51,619 nt of DNA from Rhizobiaceae bacterium (lineage in GTDB: Bacteria; Pseudomonadota; Alphaproteobacteria; Rhizobiales; Rhizobiaceae), in NCBI GenBank assembly GCA_019635795.1, contig JAHBYV010000021.1:1-51619 (forward strand). The letters are read 5' to 3'. The translations under genes and the position numbers were made by a program. Numbering within the stretch: position 1 is the stretch's first letter; every line of letters starts with the position of its first letter. The notes beneath the pieces are model-generated. The model did not search any database, had not been told where the DNA came from, and saw only the letters and a program-made list of their open reading frames with translations. Shown here piece after piece: positions 7,467 through 16,606 of this stretch.

Positions 7467-7849
7467 TGCGAGATATGCGCACTCCAATGGCGCGGGTTCG
7501 TGGCCTCGGTTCTGCCCATGAAGGCACCGGCCATTTCTGGAAACAGCGCGTCAGCGCAGTCGCTGCTATACCACTTACGCTTTTCTTTGTGGGGCTGGTC
7601 GTCGCGCTTAGCGGGGCGAGCTATGAGCAGACTCGCGCGGTTCTTGGAAATCCGTTTGTCAGCCTGATCCTCGGCCTTACCCTGTATACCGTTCTGTACC
7701 ATATGCGGATCGGAATGCAGGTCATTATCGAGGACTACATACATGCCGGGTGGGCGAAGCTTTCGCTTCTCGTTCTGAATACATTTTTTGTGATCGTGCT
7801 CGGCGCTTGTGCGCTCTATGCGCTGATCCTGCTTGCACTTGGAGCCTGA
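7466..7849 (+). CDS. sdhD: Succinate dehydrogenase hydrophobic membrane anchor subunit
   Basis: A 127-residue protein with three transmembrane helices. It has the family pattern [20 protein letters not shown] before the first helix and [16 protein letters not shown] after the second. The His of YHMRIG is the expected heme-ligand position and the Asp-Tyr of EDY is near the quinone site. The ATG at 7466 shares one base with the sdhC stop. An upstream extension of the frame lies wholly inside sdhC and is rejected. sdhA starts five bases after the stop. Confidence 0.95.
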   Translation: MRDMRTPMARVRGLGSAHEGTGHFWKQRVSAVAAIPLTLFFVGLVVALSGASYEQTRAVLGNPFVSLILGLTLYTVLYHMRIGMQVIIEDYIHAGWAKLSLLVLNTFFVIVLGACALYALILLALGA

Positions 7850-7853
7850 TACA

Positions 7854-9680
7854 ATGGCGACAGAAAAGGCTTCATCTGCCTACAATTACGTAGACCACAA
7901 ATTTGACGTCGTGATCGTCGGCGCTGGCGGTGCGGGTTTGCGCGCAACGCTCGGCATGGCCGAACAGGGCCTCAAGACCGCGTGCATAACCAAGGTTTTT
8001 CCGACCCGTTCACATACTGTTGCCGCTCAGGGCGGCATCGCTGCTTCCCTGCGGAATATGGGTCCGGATCACTGGCAATGGCATCTTTATGACACCGTGA
8101 AGGGGTCCGACTGGTTGGGAGACGTGGACGCGATGGAATATCTCGCCCGCGAAGCCCCCGCAGCCGTTTATGAGCTGGAACACTATGGTGTGCCGTTCTC
8201 GCGTACCGCAGAAGGCAAGATTTACCAGCGGCCGTTTGGTGGCCACATGCAAAACTTCGGCGACGGACCGCCCGTCCAGCGCACATGCGCGGCGGCAGAC
8301 CGCACCGGACATGCTATTTTGCACACGCTCTATGGCCAGTCTTTGCGCAACAATGCCCAGTTCTTCATCGAGTATTTCGCGCTCGACCTGATCATGGATG
8401 ATGATGGCACCTGCATTGGCGTGGTTGCCTGGAATCTTGATGATGGCACCATTCACAGGTTCTCGGCCAAAATGGTCGTGCTTGCGACTGGTGGCTATGG
8501 TCGTGCGTATTTCTCGGCGACGTCCGCGCATACTTGCACCGGCGACGGCGGCGGCATGGTCGCACGCGCCGGTCTGCCTTTGCAGGACATGGAATTCGTG
8601 CAGTTTCACCCGACCGGCATTTACGGTGCGGGCTGCCTCATCACGGAAGGTGCGCGCGGAGAAGGCGGCTATCTCGTGAATTCCGAGGGCGAGCGCTTTA
8701 TGGAACGCTACGCTCCGTCAGCCAAAGACCTTGCTTCCCGCGACGTGGTTTCGCGCTGTATGACCATGGAAATTCGGGAAGGCCGGGGCGTCGGTAAGAT
8801 GAAGGATCATATCTACCTTCACCTTGACCATCTTGATCCGGCGGTTCTGCACGAAAGGCTTCCAGGCATTTCCGAGTCTGCAAAGATTTTTGCCGGAGTT
8901 GATGTCACACGCGAACCGATCCCTGTTCTGCCCACCGTTCACTATAATATGGGCGGCATACCGACCAATTATTGGGGCGAGGCACTGAACCCAACGGCAG
9001 ATTCGCCGGATCGCATTCAGCCCGGGCTTATGGCAGTGGGCGAGGCTGGCTGCGCTTCTGTTCATGGCGCAAACCGCCTTGGCTCAAACTCTCTGATCGA
9101 TCTCGTGGTGTTCGGTCGCGCCGCAGCAATCAAGGCCGGTCAGGTGATTGATCGTAATTCGTCGGTTCCTTCGTTGAATATGGCTTCGGTTGAAAAGATC
9201 ATGGATCGCTTTGACCGCTTGCGCCATGCAAATGGCTCGACACCGACTGCTGTATTGCGTGAACGTATGCAGCGCGCCATGCAGGAGGACGCTGCTGTGT
9301 TCCGCACTCAGGAAACGCTGGAGCAGGGGTGCAGACGCGTTTCGGCGATCTGGGGCGAGATGAAGGATATCAAGGTCACGGATCGCTCCATGATCTGGAA
9401 TTCGGATCTGGTCGAAACACTGGAGCTGGAAAACCTCATGGCGAACGCCATCTGCACGGTTTATGGCGCTGAAGCTCGCAAGGAAAGCCGTGGCGCACAT
9501 GCTCGCGAAGATTTCGATAAACGTGACGATGCGAACTGGCGCAAGCATACGCTTTCATGGGTAGACCCTGCTGGTGACGTGAAGCTGGCTTATCGCGGCG
9601 TTCACACCGAGCCTCAACTTCCAGTGCAGGAAGGCGGCATTGATCCGGCCAAGATCGCGCCCAAGGCGCGCGTATATTAA
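7854..9680 (+). CDS. sdhA: Succinate dehydrogenase flavoprotein subunit
   Basis: The 608-residue catalytic subunit oxidises succinate to fumarate at the cytoplasmic face. [18 protein letters not shown] binds FAD, and [15 protein letters not shown] contains the His that carries covalent [23 protein letters not shown] and [13 protein letters not shown] are substrate-site and FAD-contact motifs. The start [18 protein letters not shown] fits alphaproteobacterial SdhA; an in-frame ATG at 7833 overlaps sdhD and is less likely. Electrons go to SdhB, encoded 12 bases downstream. Confidence 0.98.
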   Translation: MATEKASSAYNYVDHKFDVVIVGAGGAGLRATLGMAEQGLKTACITKVFPTRSHTVAAQGGIAASLRNMGPDHWQWHLYDTVKGSDWLGDVDAMEYLAREAPAAVYELEHYGVPFSRTAEGKIYQRPFGGHMQNFGDGPPVQRTCAAADRTGHAILHTLYGQSLRNNAQFFIEYFALDLIMDDDGTCIGVVAWNLDDGTIHRFSAKMVVLATGGYGRAYFSATSAHTCTGDGGGMVARAGLPLQDMEFVQFHPTGIYGAGCLITEGARGEGGYLVNSEGERFMERYAPSAKDLASRDVVSRCMTMEIREGRGVGKMKDHIYLHLDHLDPAVLHERLPGISESAKIFAGVDVTREPIPVLPTVHYNMGGIPTNYWGEALNPTADSPDRIQPGLMAVGEAGCASVHGANRLGSNSLIDLVVFGRAAAIKAGQVIDRNSSVPSLNMASVEKIMDRFDRLRHANGSTPTAVLRERMQRAMQEDAAVFRTQETLEQGCRRVSAIWGEMKDIKVTDRSMIWNSDLVETLELENLMANAICTVYGAEARKESRGAHAREDFDKRDDANWRKHTLSWVDPAGDVKLAYRGVHTEPQLPVQEGGIDPAKIAPKARVY

Positions 9681-9692
9681 GGGGGCAGAGAC

Positions 9693-10472
9693 ATGGTTGA
9701 ACTCACACTCCCGAAGAACTCGAAGATCGAAGAAGGCAAGACCTGGCCCAAGCCGGCAGGCGCGACCAATCTGCGTGAGTACCGGATTTATCGCTGGTCG
9801 CCCGATGACGATCTGAACCCGCGCATGGACACCTATTTCGTCGATATGGATGATTGCGGCCCTATGGTTCTTGATGCGCTGCTTTACATCAAGAACAAGA
9901 TCGACCCGACATTGACATTGCGCCGTTCGTGCCGTGAAGGCATTTGCGGATCGTGCGCCATGAACATCGATGGCGCAAACACTCTGGCGTGTACAAAGGG
10001 CGCAGATGAGATCAAAGGCCCGGTCAAGGTCTATCCGCTGCCGCATATGCAGGTTGTGAAAGATCTGGTCCCGGACCTGAACAATTTCTACGCCCAACAC
10101 GCTTCGATACAGCCATGGCTGCAAACGGTATCGCCTGAACCGGCAACCGAATGGCTGCAAAGCCATGAGGATCGTCAGAAGCTGGACGGTCTTTATGAGT
10201 GCATTCTGTGTGCATGTTGCTCGGCTTCTTGCCCCAGCTATTGGTGGAACGGTGACCGCTACCTTGGCCCTGCCGTGCTGCTTCAAGCCTATCGCTGGTT
10301 GATCGACAGCCGTGACGAGTCGACTGGCGAACGGCTGGACAATCTGGAAGATCCTTTCCGGCTTTATCGCTGCCACACCATCATGAACTGTGCGCAGACC
10401 TGCCCCAAGGGATTGAATCCGGCAAAGGCCATTGCCGAAATCAAGAAGATGATGGTGGAACGTCGCGTCTGA
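9693..10472 (+). CDS. sdhB: Succinate dehydrogenase iron-sulfur subunit
   Basis: The 259-residue electron-transfer subunit. [21 protein letters not shown] binds the [2Fe-2S] cluster near residues 70-90. The [4Fe-4S] and [3Fe-4S] ligands lie in [16 protein letters not shown] and [17 protein letters not shown]. The N-terminus contains [19 protein letters not shown], typical of the family. GGGGGCAG stands before the ATG. This is the last gene of the sdh operon; a strong terminator follows 22 bases after the stop. Confidence 0.98.
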   Translation: MVELTLPKNSKIEEGKTWPKPAGATNLREYRIYRWSPDDDLNPRMDTYFVDMDDCGPMVLDALLYIKNKIDPTLTLRRSCREGICGSCAMNIDGANTLACTKGADEIKGPVKVYPLPHMQVVKDLVPDLNNFYAQHASIQPWLQTVSPEPATEWLQSHEDRQKLDGLYECILCACCSASCPSYWWNGDRYLGPAVLLQAYRWLIDSRDESTGERLDNLEDPFRLYRCHTIMNCAQTCPKGLNPAKAIAEIKKMMVERRV

Positions 10473-10494
10473 CGTTTTCATTCTGGCGAAATGC

Positions 10495-10518
10495 AAGGGC
10501 TCGCTACGGCGGGCCCTT
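10495..10518 (+). terminator. sdh operon terminator
   Basis: AAGGGCTCGC and GCGGGCCCTT form a 10-bp stem (one G-U pair) around a TACG tetraloop, followed by TGTGTT. It starts 22 bases after the sdhB stop, which fits a rho-independent terminator with a short U tract. Confidence 0.75.
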
Positions 10519-10557
10519 TGTGTTCCCATTGCCGGACTAATCGCGGGAAATTAATTC

Positions 10558-11190
10558 ATGTCAGAACTTTTCGTACTTTCACCCGTCGAAGCCCGTATTC
10601 TTGGTTGTCTCATTGAAAAGAAAGAGACAACGCCGGATGTTTACCCGCTGACTATGAATGCGTTGCAGACGGCGGCCAATCAAAAGACGTCTCGCGATCC
10701 GGTCATGTCGCTGGAGTCTGCCGATATACATCGGGCAATCACTCAGCTTGAGCAGAAAGGCTTGGTGCGCCGCGCCTTCGCGTCACGTGTTGAACGGTTC
10801 GAGCACAGGCTGGCTCAGGAGTTGAAGCTGCTCCAGCCGCAGTGCGTTATTATCGCGTTGCTGTTGCTTCGCGGCCCTCAAACCGCTCATGAGCTGATGT
10901 CTCGCAGCGAACGCATGGCTAATTTTGCGTCGATAGATGATATGAAAGAGCAGCTTGATCTGCTGATCGGTCATGTGCCGCCTTTGGTCGTGCAGCTCGA
11001 TCGCGCCCCCGGACAGCGTGAAGAACGTTTCGCGCACCTGCTTTGTGGCGAGGTCAAGCAGGATCAGTTTCCGCTTGCAGCTAGTGGCGCAAGAACGTCC
11101 CAATCGCTCTCCCAACTGGAAGCGCGTATAGAGGCACTGGAGGAAGAGGTACGGGCATTGCGCGCGCAGATTGACGCGCGCAATAGTTGA
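10558..11190 (+). CDS. yceH: YceH family protein (DUF480)
   Basis: A 210-residue cytosolic protein. LSPVEARILGCLIEKKETTPDVYPLT and the following NQKTSRDPV form the first winged-helix unit that defines DUF480, and a second winged-helix-like unit follows around ALLLLRGPQTAHELMSR. The C-terminus is a heptad-rich coiled coil (LSQLEARIEALEEEVRALRAQI). The structure suggests nucleic-acid or partner binding, but no function is established. It ends three bases from the stop of the convergent osmC gene, with no terminator between them. Confidence 0.9.
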   Translation: MSELFVLSPVEARILGCLIEKKETTPDVYPLTMNALQTAANQKTSRDPVMSLESADIHRAITQLEQKGLVRRAFASRVERFEHRLAQELKLLQPQCVIIALLLLRGPQTAHELMSRSERMANFASIDDMKEQLDLLIGHVPPLVVQLDRAPGQREERFAHLLCGEVKQDQFPLAASGARTSQSLSQLEARIEALEEEVRALRAQIDARNS

Positions 11191-11193
11191 AAA

Positions 11194-11631
11194 TCACCCT
11201 AGTCTTGCGTCCAGAGAAACTTTTATTGCCCCAAGAGCTTTCGATACCGGGCAGCCTGCCTTCGCTTTTTCAGCGAGTTCGCGAAATTTGGCCTCGTCAA
11301 TGCCGGGCACTTTGCCCACCAGCGCAATCGCGCTTTCAGTGATTTCGAAACCACCGCCAGCCGCAGGGCCATAGGTTACGACGGCTTTCGCGTTCAGTTC
11401 ATCAGCCGGCGTTCCGTTCTCGGCAAGGAAATGAGAAAGTTGCATTGCAAAGCACCCCGCATGAGCGGCGGCTATCAATTCTTCCGGGTTAGTTCCCGAC
11501 TTGCCGCTCTCATCTTCAAAACGGCCTTTGAATGAATAGGGCTGCTTGGCGAATGCGCCGCTCTGCGTGTCGAGCGTTCCGGAGCCTGCGGTCAGACTGC
11601 CCTTCCAGACTGCTGTTGCACTGCGATTCAT
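11194..11631 (-). CDS. osmC: OsmC family peroxiredoxin
   Basis: A 145-residue protein of the OsmC/Ohr family, thiol peroxidases that reduce organic hydroperoxides in the cytosol. GTNPEELIAAAHAGCFAMQL contains the first catalytic Cys (near residue 60) and KAKAGCPVSKAL the second (near residue 127). TNPEELIAAAHAGCF is closer to OsmC than to Ohr. GGGAGAG precedes the ATG. A perfect 8-bp inverted repeat stands 17 bases upstream of the start. Upstream on the same strand is the YbaK-type gene, 54 bases away. Confidence 0.9.
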   Translation of the reverse strand: MNRSATAVWKGSLTAGSGTLDTQSGAFAKQPYSFKGRFEDESGKSGTNPEELIAAAHAGCFAMQLSHFLAENGTPADELNAKAVVTYGPAAGGGFEITESAIALVGKVPGIDEAKFRELAEKAKAGCPVSKALGAIKVSLDARLG

Positions 11632-11647
11632 GGTGCTCTCCCTTCAT

Positions 11648-11672
11648 GTTTCGTGCATGCATATCACGAAAC
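11648..11672. promoter_or_regulatory. Perfect dyad upstream of osmC
   Basis: GTTTCGTG (11648-11655) and CACGAAAC (11665-11672) are perfect complements around a nine-base spacer. The element lies between the ybaK-type stop and the osmC start. Its position suits an operator or leader hairpin for osmC. It has no T run on the minus strand, so it is not a standard terminator. Confidence 0.45.
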
Positions 11673-11685
11673 GTATTGAAGGACT

Positions 11686-12147
11686 TCAAGCTTGGCAAAC
11701 GTCAACCCATTCACCCGCAGTCAATTCCGCCATGCGCTGCGGGGAAATGCGGACGGCTGCATTTGTGGCGCCCGCTGCGGGCACGACCTCAGAAAACTGC
11801 TTTAGCGAAACATCGCAGTAAACGGGCAAATCAGTAGGTAAGCCAAACGGGCAAACTCCGCCGACCGGGTGGCTTGTCGCCGTAACAACCTCATCCGCAT
11901 CCAGCATTCGCGGCTTTCCGCCGAATCGATCCTTGAACTTCCGATTGTCCAGCCGCGCGGTTCCGGCCGTCACGACGAGTAGGATTCTGTCTGCGACCCG
12001 CAAACAGATGGTCTTGGCGATTTGGGCAGGTTCAACACCATGCGCTTGCGCAGCGAGGGCAACGGTGGCGGAACTTTGCTCCGTCACAATTACAGAAATA
12101 TCGGGGGCTTTGGACGCAAAGAATGCGCGAACAGATTCCAGAGACAT
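11686..12147 (-). CDS. YbaK/EbsC-type aminoacyl-tRNA deacylase
   Basis: A 153-residue stand-alone editing domain of the YbaK/ProX superfamily, which hydrolyses mischarged tRNA in trans. Family features are AQIAKTICLRVADRILLVVTAG with the conserved Lys, LDNRKFKDRFGGKPRML, and VGGVCPFGLPTDLPVYCDVSL. The GGVCPFG segment lines the active pocket. The substrate (Cys-tRNAPro, Ala-tRNAPro or other) cannot be decided from sequence. AAGGCG is placed before the ATG. The UbiH-type gene ends 39 bases upstream on the same strand. Confidence 0.85.
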   Translation of the reverse strand: MSLESVRAFFASKAPDISVIVTEQSSATVALAAQAHGVEPAQIAKTICLRVADRILLVVTAGTARLDNRKFKDRFGGKPRMLDADEVVTATSHPVGGVCPFGLPTDLPVYCDVSLKQFSEVVPAAGATNAAVRISPQRMAELTAGEWVDVCQA

Positions 12148-12186
12148 GTTCGCCTTATGGTTGCAACTTAATCATCGCGCAAGCCG

Positions 12187-13419
12187 CTATATGGCCTCAC
12201 CGCGCAACAATTTTGGTGCGGGTCCCGACAATCCGGAAGCTTGCTTGATGAAAAAGCTTTTCAGGCCAGGGGCTCGATCAACCAATCCAAGCCCGAAATC
12301 GCGTAAGGCGCGCAGTGGCGTGATGTCGTTTGAGAACAGGCGATTGAGAACGTCCGTGGTGGCGCCCATCTGCCAGGTGTCGAACCGCCGCCACAATTGA
12401 TAGCGCTCCAGAACGTCCAGCGCTCCGATATCCTGACCCAGCCGATCCGCGTCGACAATGACTTCGGCGAGCGCCGCAACGTCTTTAAGGCCCATGTTCA
12501 GACCCTGACCCGCAATAGGGTGGATGCCATGCGCGGCGTCACCGGCCAGCGCAAAATGCGGCTTTACAAAGTCGCGTGCAAGTGTGAGTCCGAGGGGCCA
12601 GGCACGGGGCTTTGTTTCTACTCTTATCTCACCCAGTTTCAGGCCGAACCGCATTTCCAGTTCGCTCTCAAAGACGAGTTCGTCCGCCGCAACCAGACGT
12701 TCTGCGTCTGCCGTGCGCTCTGTCCACACGATCGAGGAACGGTCTCCTTTCAGCGGAAGGATGGCAAATGGGCCGCTCGGAAGAAAATGCTCTTCCGCGC
12801 GCCCATGGTGTGGCCGTTCGTGTGCAATCGTGCAAACAATACCAGATTGGTCATAGTTCCAATGCACTGTTTTGATGCCCGCCATGTCGCGCAAGCGAGA
12901 CCGGACGCCATCCGCCGCGATTAGCAATGATGTCTTGATGCTGGCACCGTCGGCCAGATGAACGGTAAGTCCAGCTAGCTCTTCTTCGAACGAAGTGACC
13001 GCAATGCCTTCAAGAATGTCTATGCCAAGTTCGGCCGCTCGGCGGCGTAGTGAGCCATTCAGAACCGTATTGTCCACCATATGAGCAAAGGGCTCGCCGG
13101 GCTCGATCTCTCCGTCGAATGTCAGAAAAACGGGACGAACCGGGTCGCTGGTACGGGAGTCGGTTACGATCATGTCGGTGATCGCCTGGGCATGAGGCGC
13201 TATTTCCTCCCAGCACCCAATCTGTTCCAGCATGCGTGTTGCCGCAGCGGCGATAGCGGAGCAGCGGCCATCCTTTTTCCAGATATTCGCTGGCGCGGCA
13301 TCGACAACTGCGATTGCGAGATTTGGCCGGGCCGCTTTTATCGCGACGGCTGCGCACAGGCCCACATATCCAGCGCCCGCAACGAGAATATCAAGCTTGG
13401 CTGGCGATGTTACAGGCAT
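12187..13419 (-). CDS. UbiH/UbiF family FAD-dependent hydroxylase
   Basis: This is an aromatic-ring hydroxylase of the UbiH/UbiF/COQ6 group, expected to hydroxylate ubiquinone precursors at the membrane. From MPVTSPAKLD at 13419 it has 410 residues. LDILVAGAGYVGLCAAVAI binds FAD, LLIAADGVRSRLRDM is the DG motif, and AGDAAHGIHPIAGQGLNMGL is the GD motif typical of this group. Which ring position it acts on is not clear. The frame extends upstream to 13503 and a start at MLFPERIL is possible. It is divergent from tesB. Confidence 0.85.
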   Translation of the reverse strand: MPVTSPAKLDILVAGAGYVGLCAAVAIKAARPNLAIAVVDAAPANIWKKDGRCSAIAAAATRMLEQIGCWEEIAPHAQAITDMIVTDSRTSDPVRPVFLTFDGEIEPGEPFAHMVDNTVLNGSLRRRAAELGIDILEGIAVTSFEEELAGLTVHLADGASIKTSLLIAADGVRSRLRDMAGIKTVHWNYDQSGIVCTIAHERPHHGRAEEHFLPSGPFAILPLKGDRSSIVWTERTADAERLVAADELVFESELEMRFGLKLGEIRVETKPRAWPLGLTLARDFVKPHFALAGDAAHGIHPIAGQGLNMGLKDVAALAEVIVDADRLGQDIGALDVLERYQLWRRFDTWQMGATTDVLNRLFSNDITPLRALRDFGLGLVDRAPGLKSFFIKQASGLSGPAPKLLRGEAI

Positions 13420-13589
13420 GGCAATGGATCCGTTCAAAATGCGTTCTGGGAATAGCATAGCACGATAAGCAGCGGAATTGTGCTCTTCCGCCCTCTGCGT
13501 CAATGCGTCATTGCTGCATGTGGGGTTGACGCGTGGCCTGGCCTGTCAGAAACGAAATGTCCCAAGACTTTAAAAGGGTGGGCGGCTTC

Positions 13590-14459
13590 ATGTCTGATGT
13601 TTTCAATTCGCTGCTGCGCATTTTCGATCTGGAGAAGATTGAAGAGGACATTTACAGAGGCCGCAGCCCGGATACGAGTTGGCAGCGCATTTTCGGTGGG
13701 CAAACCATTGCGCAGGCGTTGGTGGCTGCCCAGCGAACCGTTGCGCCTGACAGGCTGGCCCATTCGCTTCACTGCTATTTCATGCTCGGTGGCGACCCGA
13801 CTGTCCCCATAGTTTATAGTGTGGATCGCATTCGTGATGGCCGCTCGTTCAATACGCGCCGCGTGCTCGCCACGCAGCACGGCAGGGCGATATTTTCACT
13901 GGAAGCGTCATTTCAGATAGAGGAGCCGGGTTTGGATCATCAGATTACCATGCCCGATATTCCCCAGCCTGAGGCCCTTGCCAGCCAACGCGAACTAACC
14001 GAAACCCTGGGCGACAAGCTGCCCGAGGTCATCAGGCGGTTCTGGGAACGCGAGCGTCCCATCGAGTTGCGGCCGGCAATCGTTGAACATTATACCAGCC
14101 GTGAACGTCTGGCCCCTGTGCAGCACATGTGGGTTCGTTTTGCCGCAACGCCTCCGGATGATCCTGCCCTGCGCCGGATATTGCTTGCCTACATGTCTGA
14201 CCTGACGCTGCTCGACACCTCGACCTTTGCGCATGGGAGGGTGATTTTCGACAAGGATATTCAGGCCGCCAGCCTCGATCACGCCATGTGGTTTCATCGC
14301 GACCACGCGCTCGATGACTGGATTCTTTATACGCAGGATAGCCCTTCAACGTCGGGTGCTCGCGGGTTTACGCGCGGCTCGCTATTTGCGCGGGATGGAA
14401 CTCTGATAGCATCCGTCGCGCAGGAAGGTCTCATTCGACTGCGTAGAAAAGCTCAGTAA
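13590..14459 (+). CDS. tesB: Acyl-CoA thioesterase II
   Basis: From the ATG at 13590 the protein has 289 residues, the usual TesB length. It has the double hot-dog fold: RIFGGQTIAQALVAAQRTV in the N-terminal half, and ISLD-type signature ASLDHAMWFHRDHALDDWILY in the C-terminal half, where the Asp is the catalytic residue. It hydrolyses medium- and long-chain acyl-CoA to the free acid. Two in-frame ATG codons at 13533 and 13557 would add 19 or 11 residues of non-family sequence. No terminator is evident; a weak TAGGCA/TGCCTA repeat follows the stop. Confidence 0.92.
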   Translation: MSDVFNSLLRIFDLEKIEEDIYRGRSPDTSWQRIFGGQTIAQALVAAQRTVAPDRLAHSLHCYFMLGGDPTVPIVYSVDRIRDGRSFNTRRVLATQHGRAIFSLEASFQIEEPGLDHQITMPDIPQPEALASQRELTETLGDKLPEVIRRFWERERPIELRPAIVEHYTSRERLAPVQHMWVRFAATPPDDPALRRILLAYMSDLTLLDTSTFAHGRVIFDKDIQAASLDHAMWFHRDHALDDWILYTQDSPSTSGARGFTRGSLFARDGTLIASVAQEGLIRLRRKAQ

Positions 14460-14592
14460 GTAGGCAATTCGATTATCATGCCTAATAATTGAGCATAAAT
14501 CTCAGGTCGCAACCCACGGTTACGTGATGCAGCTTCTTGTGCTTCCCGGAATTCCCCTTCCTTTTCACGATTTTCTGCTTCTCGCGCTCAAC

Positions 14593-14608
14593 TGGCACGG
14601 GTCTTGAA
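14593..14608 (+). promoter_or_regulatory. Sigma-54-type -24/-12 promoter of glnK-amtB
   Basis: TGGCACGGGTCTTGAA matches the consensus TGGCACG-N4-TTGCW at every defined position except A for C in the -12 element. It is 76 bases before the glnK start. Nitrogen control of glnK-amtB through NtrC and RpoN is well established in proteobacteria. TGCAGCTTCTTGTGC at 14528-14542 could be a poor NtrC site. Confidence 0.7.
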
Positions 14609-14678
14609 TACTGTTACCCAGTCGCCGGCTCTCCGGTGATGTGGAGTAAACAGCGGAGACCCGCAAAGCAGAGGGTAA

Positions 14679-15023
<345 letters not shown>

Positions 15024-15052
15024 GCCGCGGTCCAGATTCTCAGGAGAGTTCA

Positions 15053-16405
15053 ATGATAATGATTGATGCATTCAAGAAGGGAGCGGGTGCGGCCTGGCTT
15101 GCCTCACTGGGGCTGGCGTCCCTGGCCCCTGTTGCTGCCTTTGCTCAGGAAGCTGCGGCCGAGGCGCCGGTGGAAGCTGCTGCTTCTGCAATCAATAGTG
15201 GCGACACGGCATGGATGATGGTTTCGACCATTCTCGTCCTCTTTATGATCTTGCCGGGTCTCGCGCTTTTCTACGGCGGGCTGGTCCGTGCGACGAACAT
15301 GCTGTCAGTGCTCATGCAGTGCACGGTAATCACCGCGACCGTCATTGTGGTATGGGTTTTGTGGGGCTATTCCTTTGCTTTTGGTGGCAGCACCAGTCCC
15401 TATTGGGGTGGCTTCGGAAAGTTGTTTCTATCGGGGGTCACGGCAGAATCCGAAAGCGGGACCATCCCCGAGTACGTATTCATCGCCTTCCAGATGACAT
15501 TTGCAGCCATCACTCCGGCTCTGATCGTTGGCGGCTTTGCTGAACGTATCAAGTTCGGCGCGGTTATCCTGTTTGTCGTGCTGTGGGTCACGTTCGTCTA
15601 TTTCCCGATCGCCCACATGGCGTGGGATTCCAACGGCCTTTTCTTCGGCTGGGGAACAATGGATTTCGCAGGCGGCACAGTTGTGCACATCAATGCCGGT
15701 ATCGCGGCTCTCGTTGGCGCAATGATCGTTGGAAAGCGCACAGGCTACGGCAAGGACAACATGGCGCCTCATTCGCTGCCATTCACTTTTGTCGGCGCAT
15801 CAATCCTGTGGGTCGGCTGGTTTGGCTTCAATGCCGGTTCGGCTCTGTCCGCTGGTTCAGGCGCAGCGCTGGCGCTGATCAACACTTTCACGGCAACTGC
15901 TGGTGCAACCATTGCCTGGGCTGTTGTTGAAAAGCTGGTACGGGGCAAAGCTTCGATGCTGGGCGGCGCTTCAGGCATAGTCGCCGGTCTGGTGGCGGTT
16001 ACACCTGCCGCAGGCTTCGTTGGACCTGTTGGTGCAATCGTTCTCGGCGCAATCGCGAGTGCTGTGGCCTACTACTTCGTAGCCGTTGTGAAGATCAGGG
16101 CCGGATATGACGACTCGCTTGACGTGTTCGGCATCCACGGAATCGCTGGTATCATTGGTGCGATCGGCACCGGTATATTCGCAGCGCCTGCTCTGGGCGG
16201 GGTCGGGTATGCTGACGGCGTGACGATGGGTTCGCAAGTAGTCACCCAAATCACGGCCGTGGTTATAACCATTGTATGGTGTGGCGTGCTCTCCGCGATC
16301 ATTTACAAGGTCGTTGATGCGATCATCGGCTTGCGTCCGACAGAAGACGCCGAGCGGCAGGGACTCGATCTGACGTCACACGGAGAGGTTGCGTATCACT
16401 CCTAA
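15053..16405 (+). CDS. amtB: Ammonium transporter
   Basis: A 450-residue channel of the Amt/Rh family. The N-terminus is a cleavable signal peptide ending in VAAFAQ, followed by an Ala-rich linker and 11 predicted transmembrane segments. PGLALFYGGLVRATNMLS is the Amt signature. The two pore His lie in IAHMAWDSNG and DVFGIHGIAGIIG. The C-terminal tail is the GlnK-contact region. AGGAGAG stands before the ATG at 15053; a longer frame from 15020 overlaps the glnK stop. A strong terminator follows at 16454. Confidence 0.97.
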   Translation: MIMIDAFKKGAGAAWLASLGLASLAPVAAFAQEAAAEAPVEAAASAINSGDTAWMMVSTILVLFMILPGLALFYGGLVRATNMLSVLMQCTVITATVIVVWVLWGYSFAFGGSTSPYWGGFGKLFLSGVTAESESGTIPEYVFIAFQMTFAAITPALIVGGFAERIKFGAVILFVVLWVTFVYFPIAHMAWDSNGLFFGWGTMDFAGGTVVHINAGIAALVGAMIVGKRTGYGKDNMAPHSLPFTFVGASILWVGWFGFNAGSALSAGSGAALALINTFTATAGATIAWAVVEKLVRGKASMLGGASGIVAGLVAVTPAAGFVGPVGAIVLGAIASAVAYYFVAVVKIRAGYDDSLDVFGIHGIAGIIGAIGTGIFAAPALGGVGYADGVTMGSQVVTQITAVVITIVWCGVLSAIIYKVVDAIIGLRPTEDAERQGLDLTSHGEVAYHS

Positions 16406-16453
16406 TGCTTCGCGGCGCGGCCAAAAGCCCGCCCATATGGTTCCATCGCGACT

Positions 16454-16480
16454 GGCCCGGCCTCATGCCGGGCCTTTTTT
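16454..16480 (+). terminator. glnK-amtB terminator
   Basis: GGCCCGGC and GCCGGGCC form a perfect 8-bp GC stem around CTCAT, followed by six T residues. This is a standard rho-independent terminator, 48 bases after the amtB stop. Confidence 0.9.
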
Positions 16481-16513
16481 CATCAAGTACAATCGTCTTT
16501 GACTGCCCTATGG

Positions 16514-16550
16514 TTAATCGAGCCTTTACCAACACGCCGATAGTGTTGGT
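16514..16550. promoter_or_regulatory. ftsK upstream dyad and near-CtrA element
   Basis: ACCAACAC (16528-16535) and GTGTTGGT (16543-16550) are perfect complements around a seven-base spacer, 56 bases before ftsK. Directly overlapping it, TTAATCGAGCCTTTAC at 16514 is one base away from the CtrA consensus TTAA-N7-TTAAC. Either element could tie ftsK transcription to the cell cycle, but both are read by eye only. Confidence 0.4.
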
Positions 16551-16606
16551 CCCGAATCTGCCTGCCCGCAACCTGCGGATGGGTTCATGACGGGGTTTTC
16601 AAGGGT

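Noticed and set aside
9555-10529. Minus-strand open frame of 324 codons covering sdhB
   Set aside because: It is a shadow of sdhB and would also run through the sdh terminator.
13497-13532. GCGTCAA/TTGACGC arms between the UbiH-type gene and tesB
   Set aside because: The arms may only be two -35-like hexamers facing outwards; no matching -10 elements were found, so no feature is claimed.
14464-14490. TAGGCA/TGCCTA arms after tesB as a terminator
   Set aside because: Six-base arms with a twelve-base loop and no T run are too weak to call.
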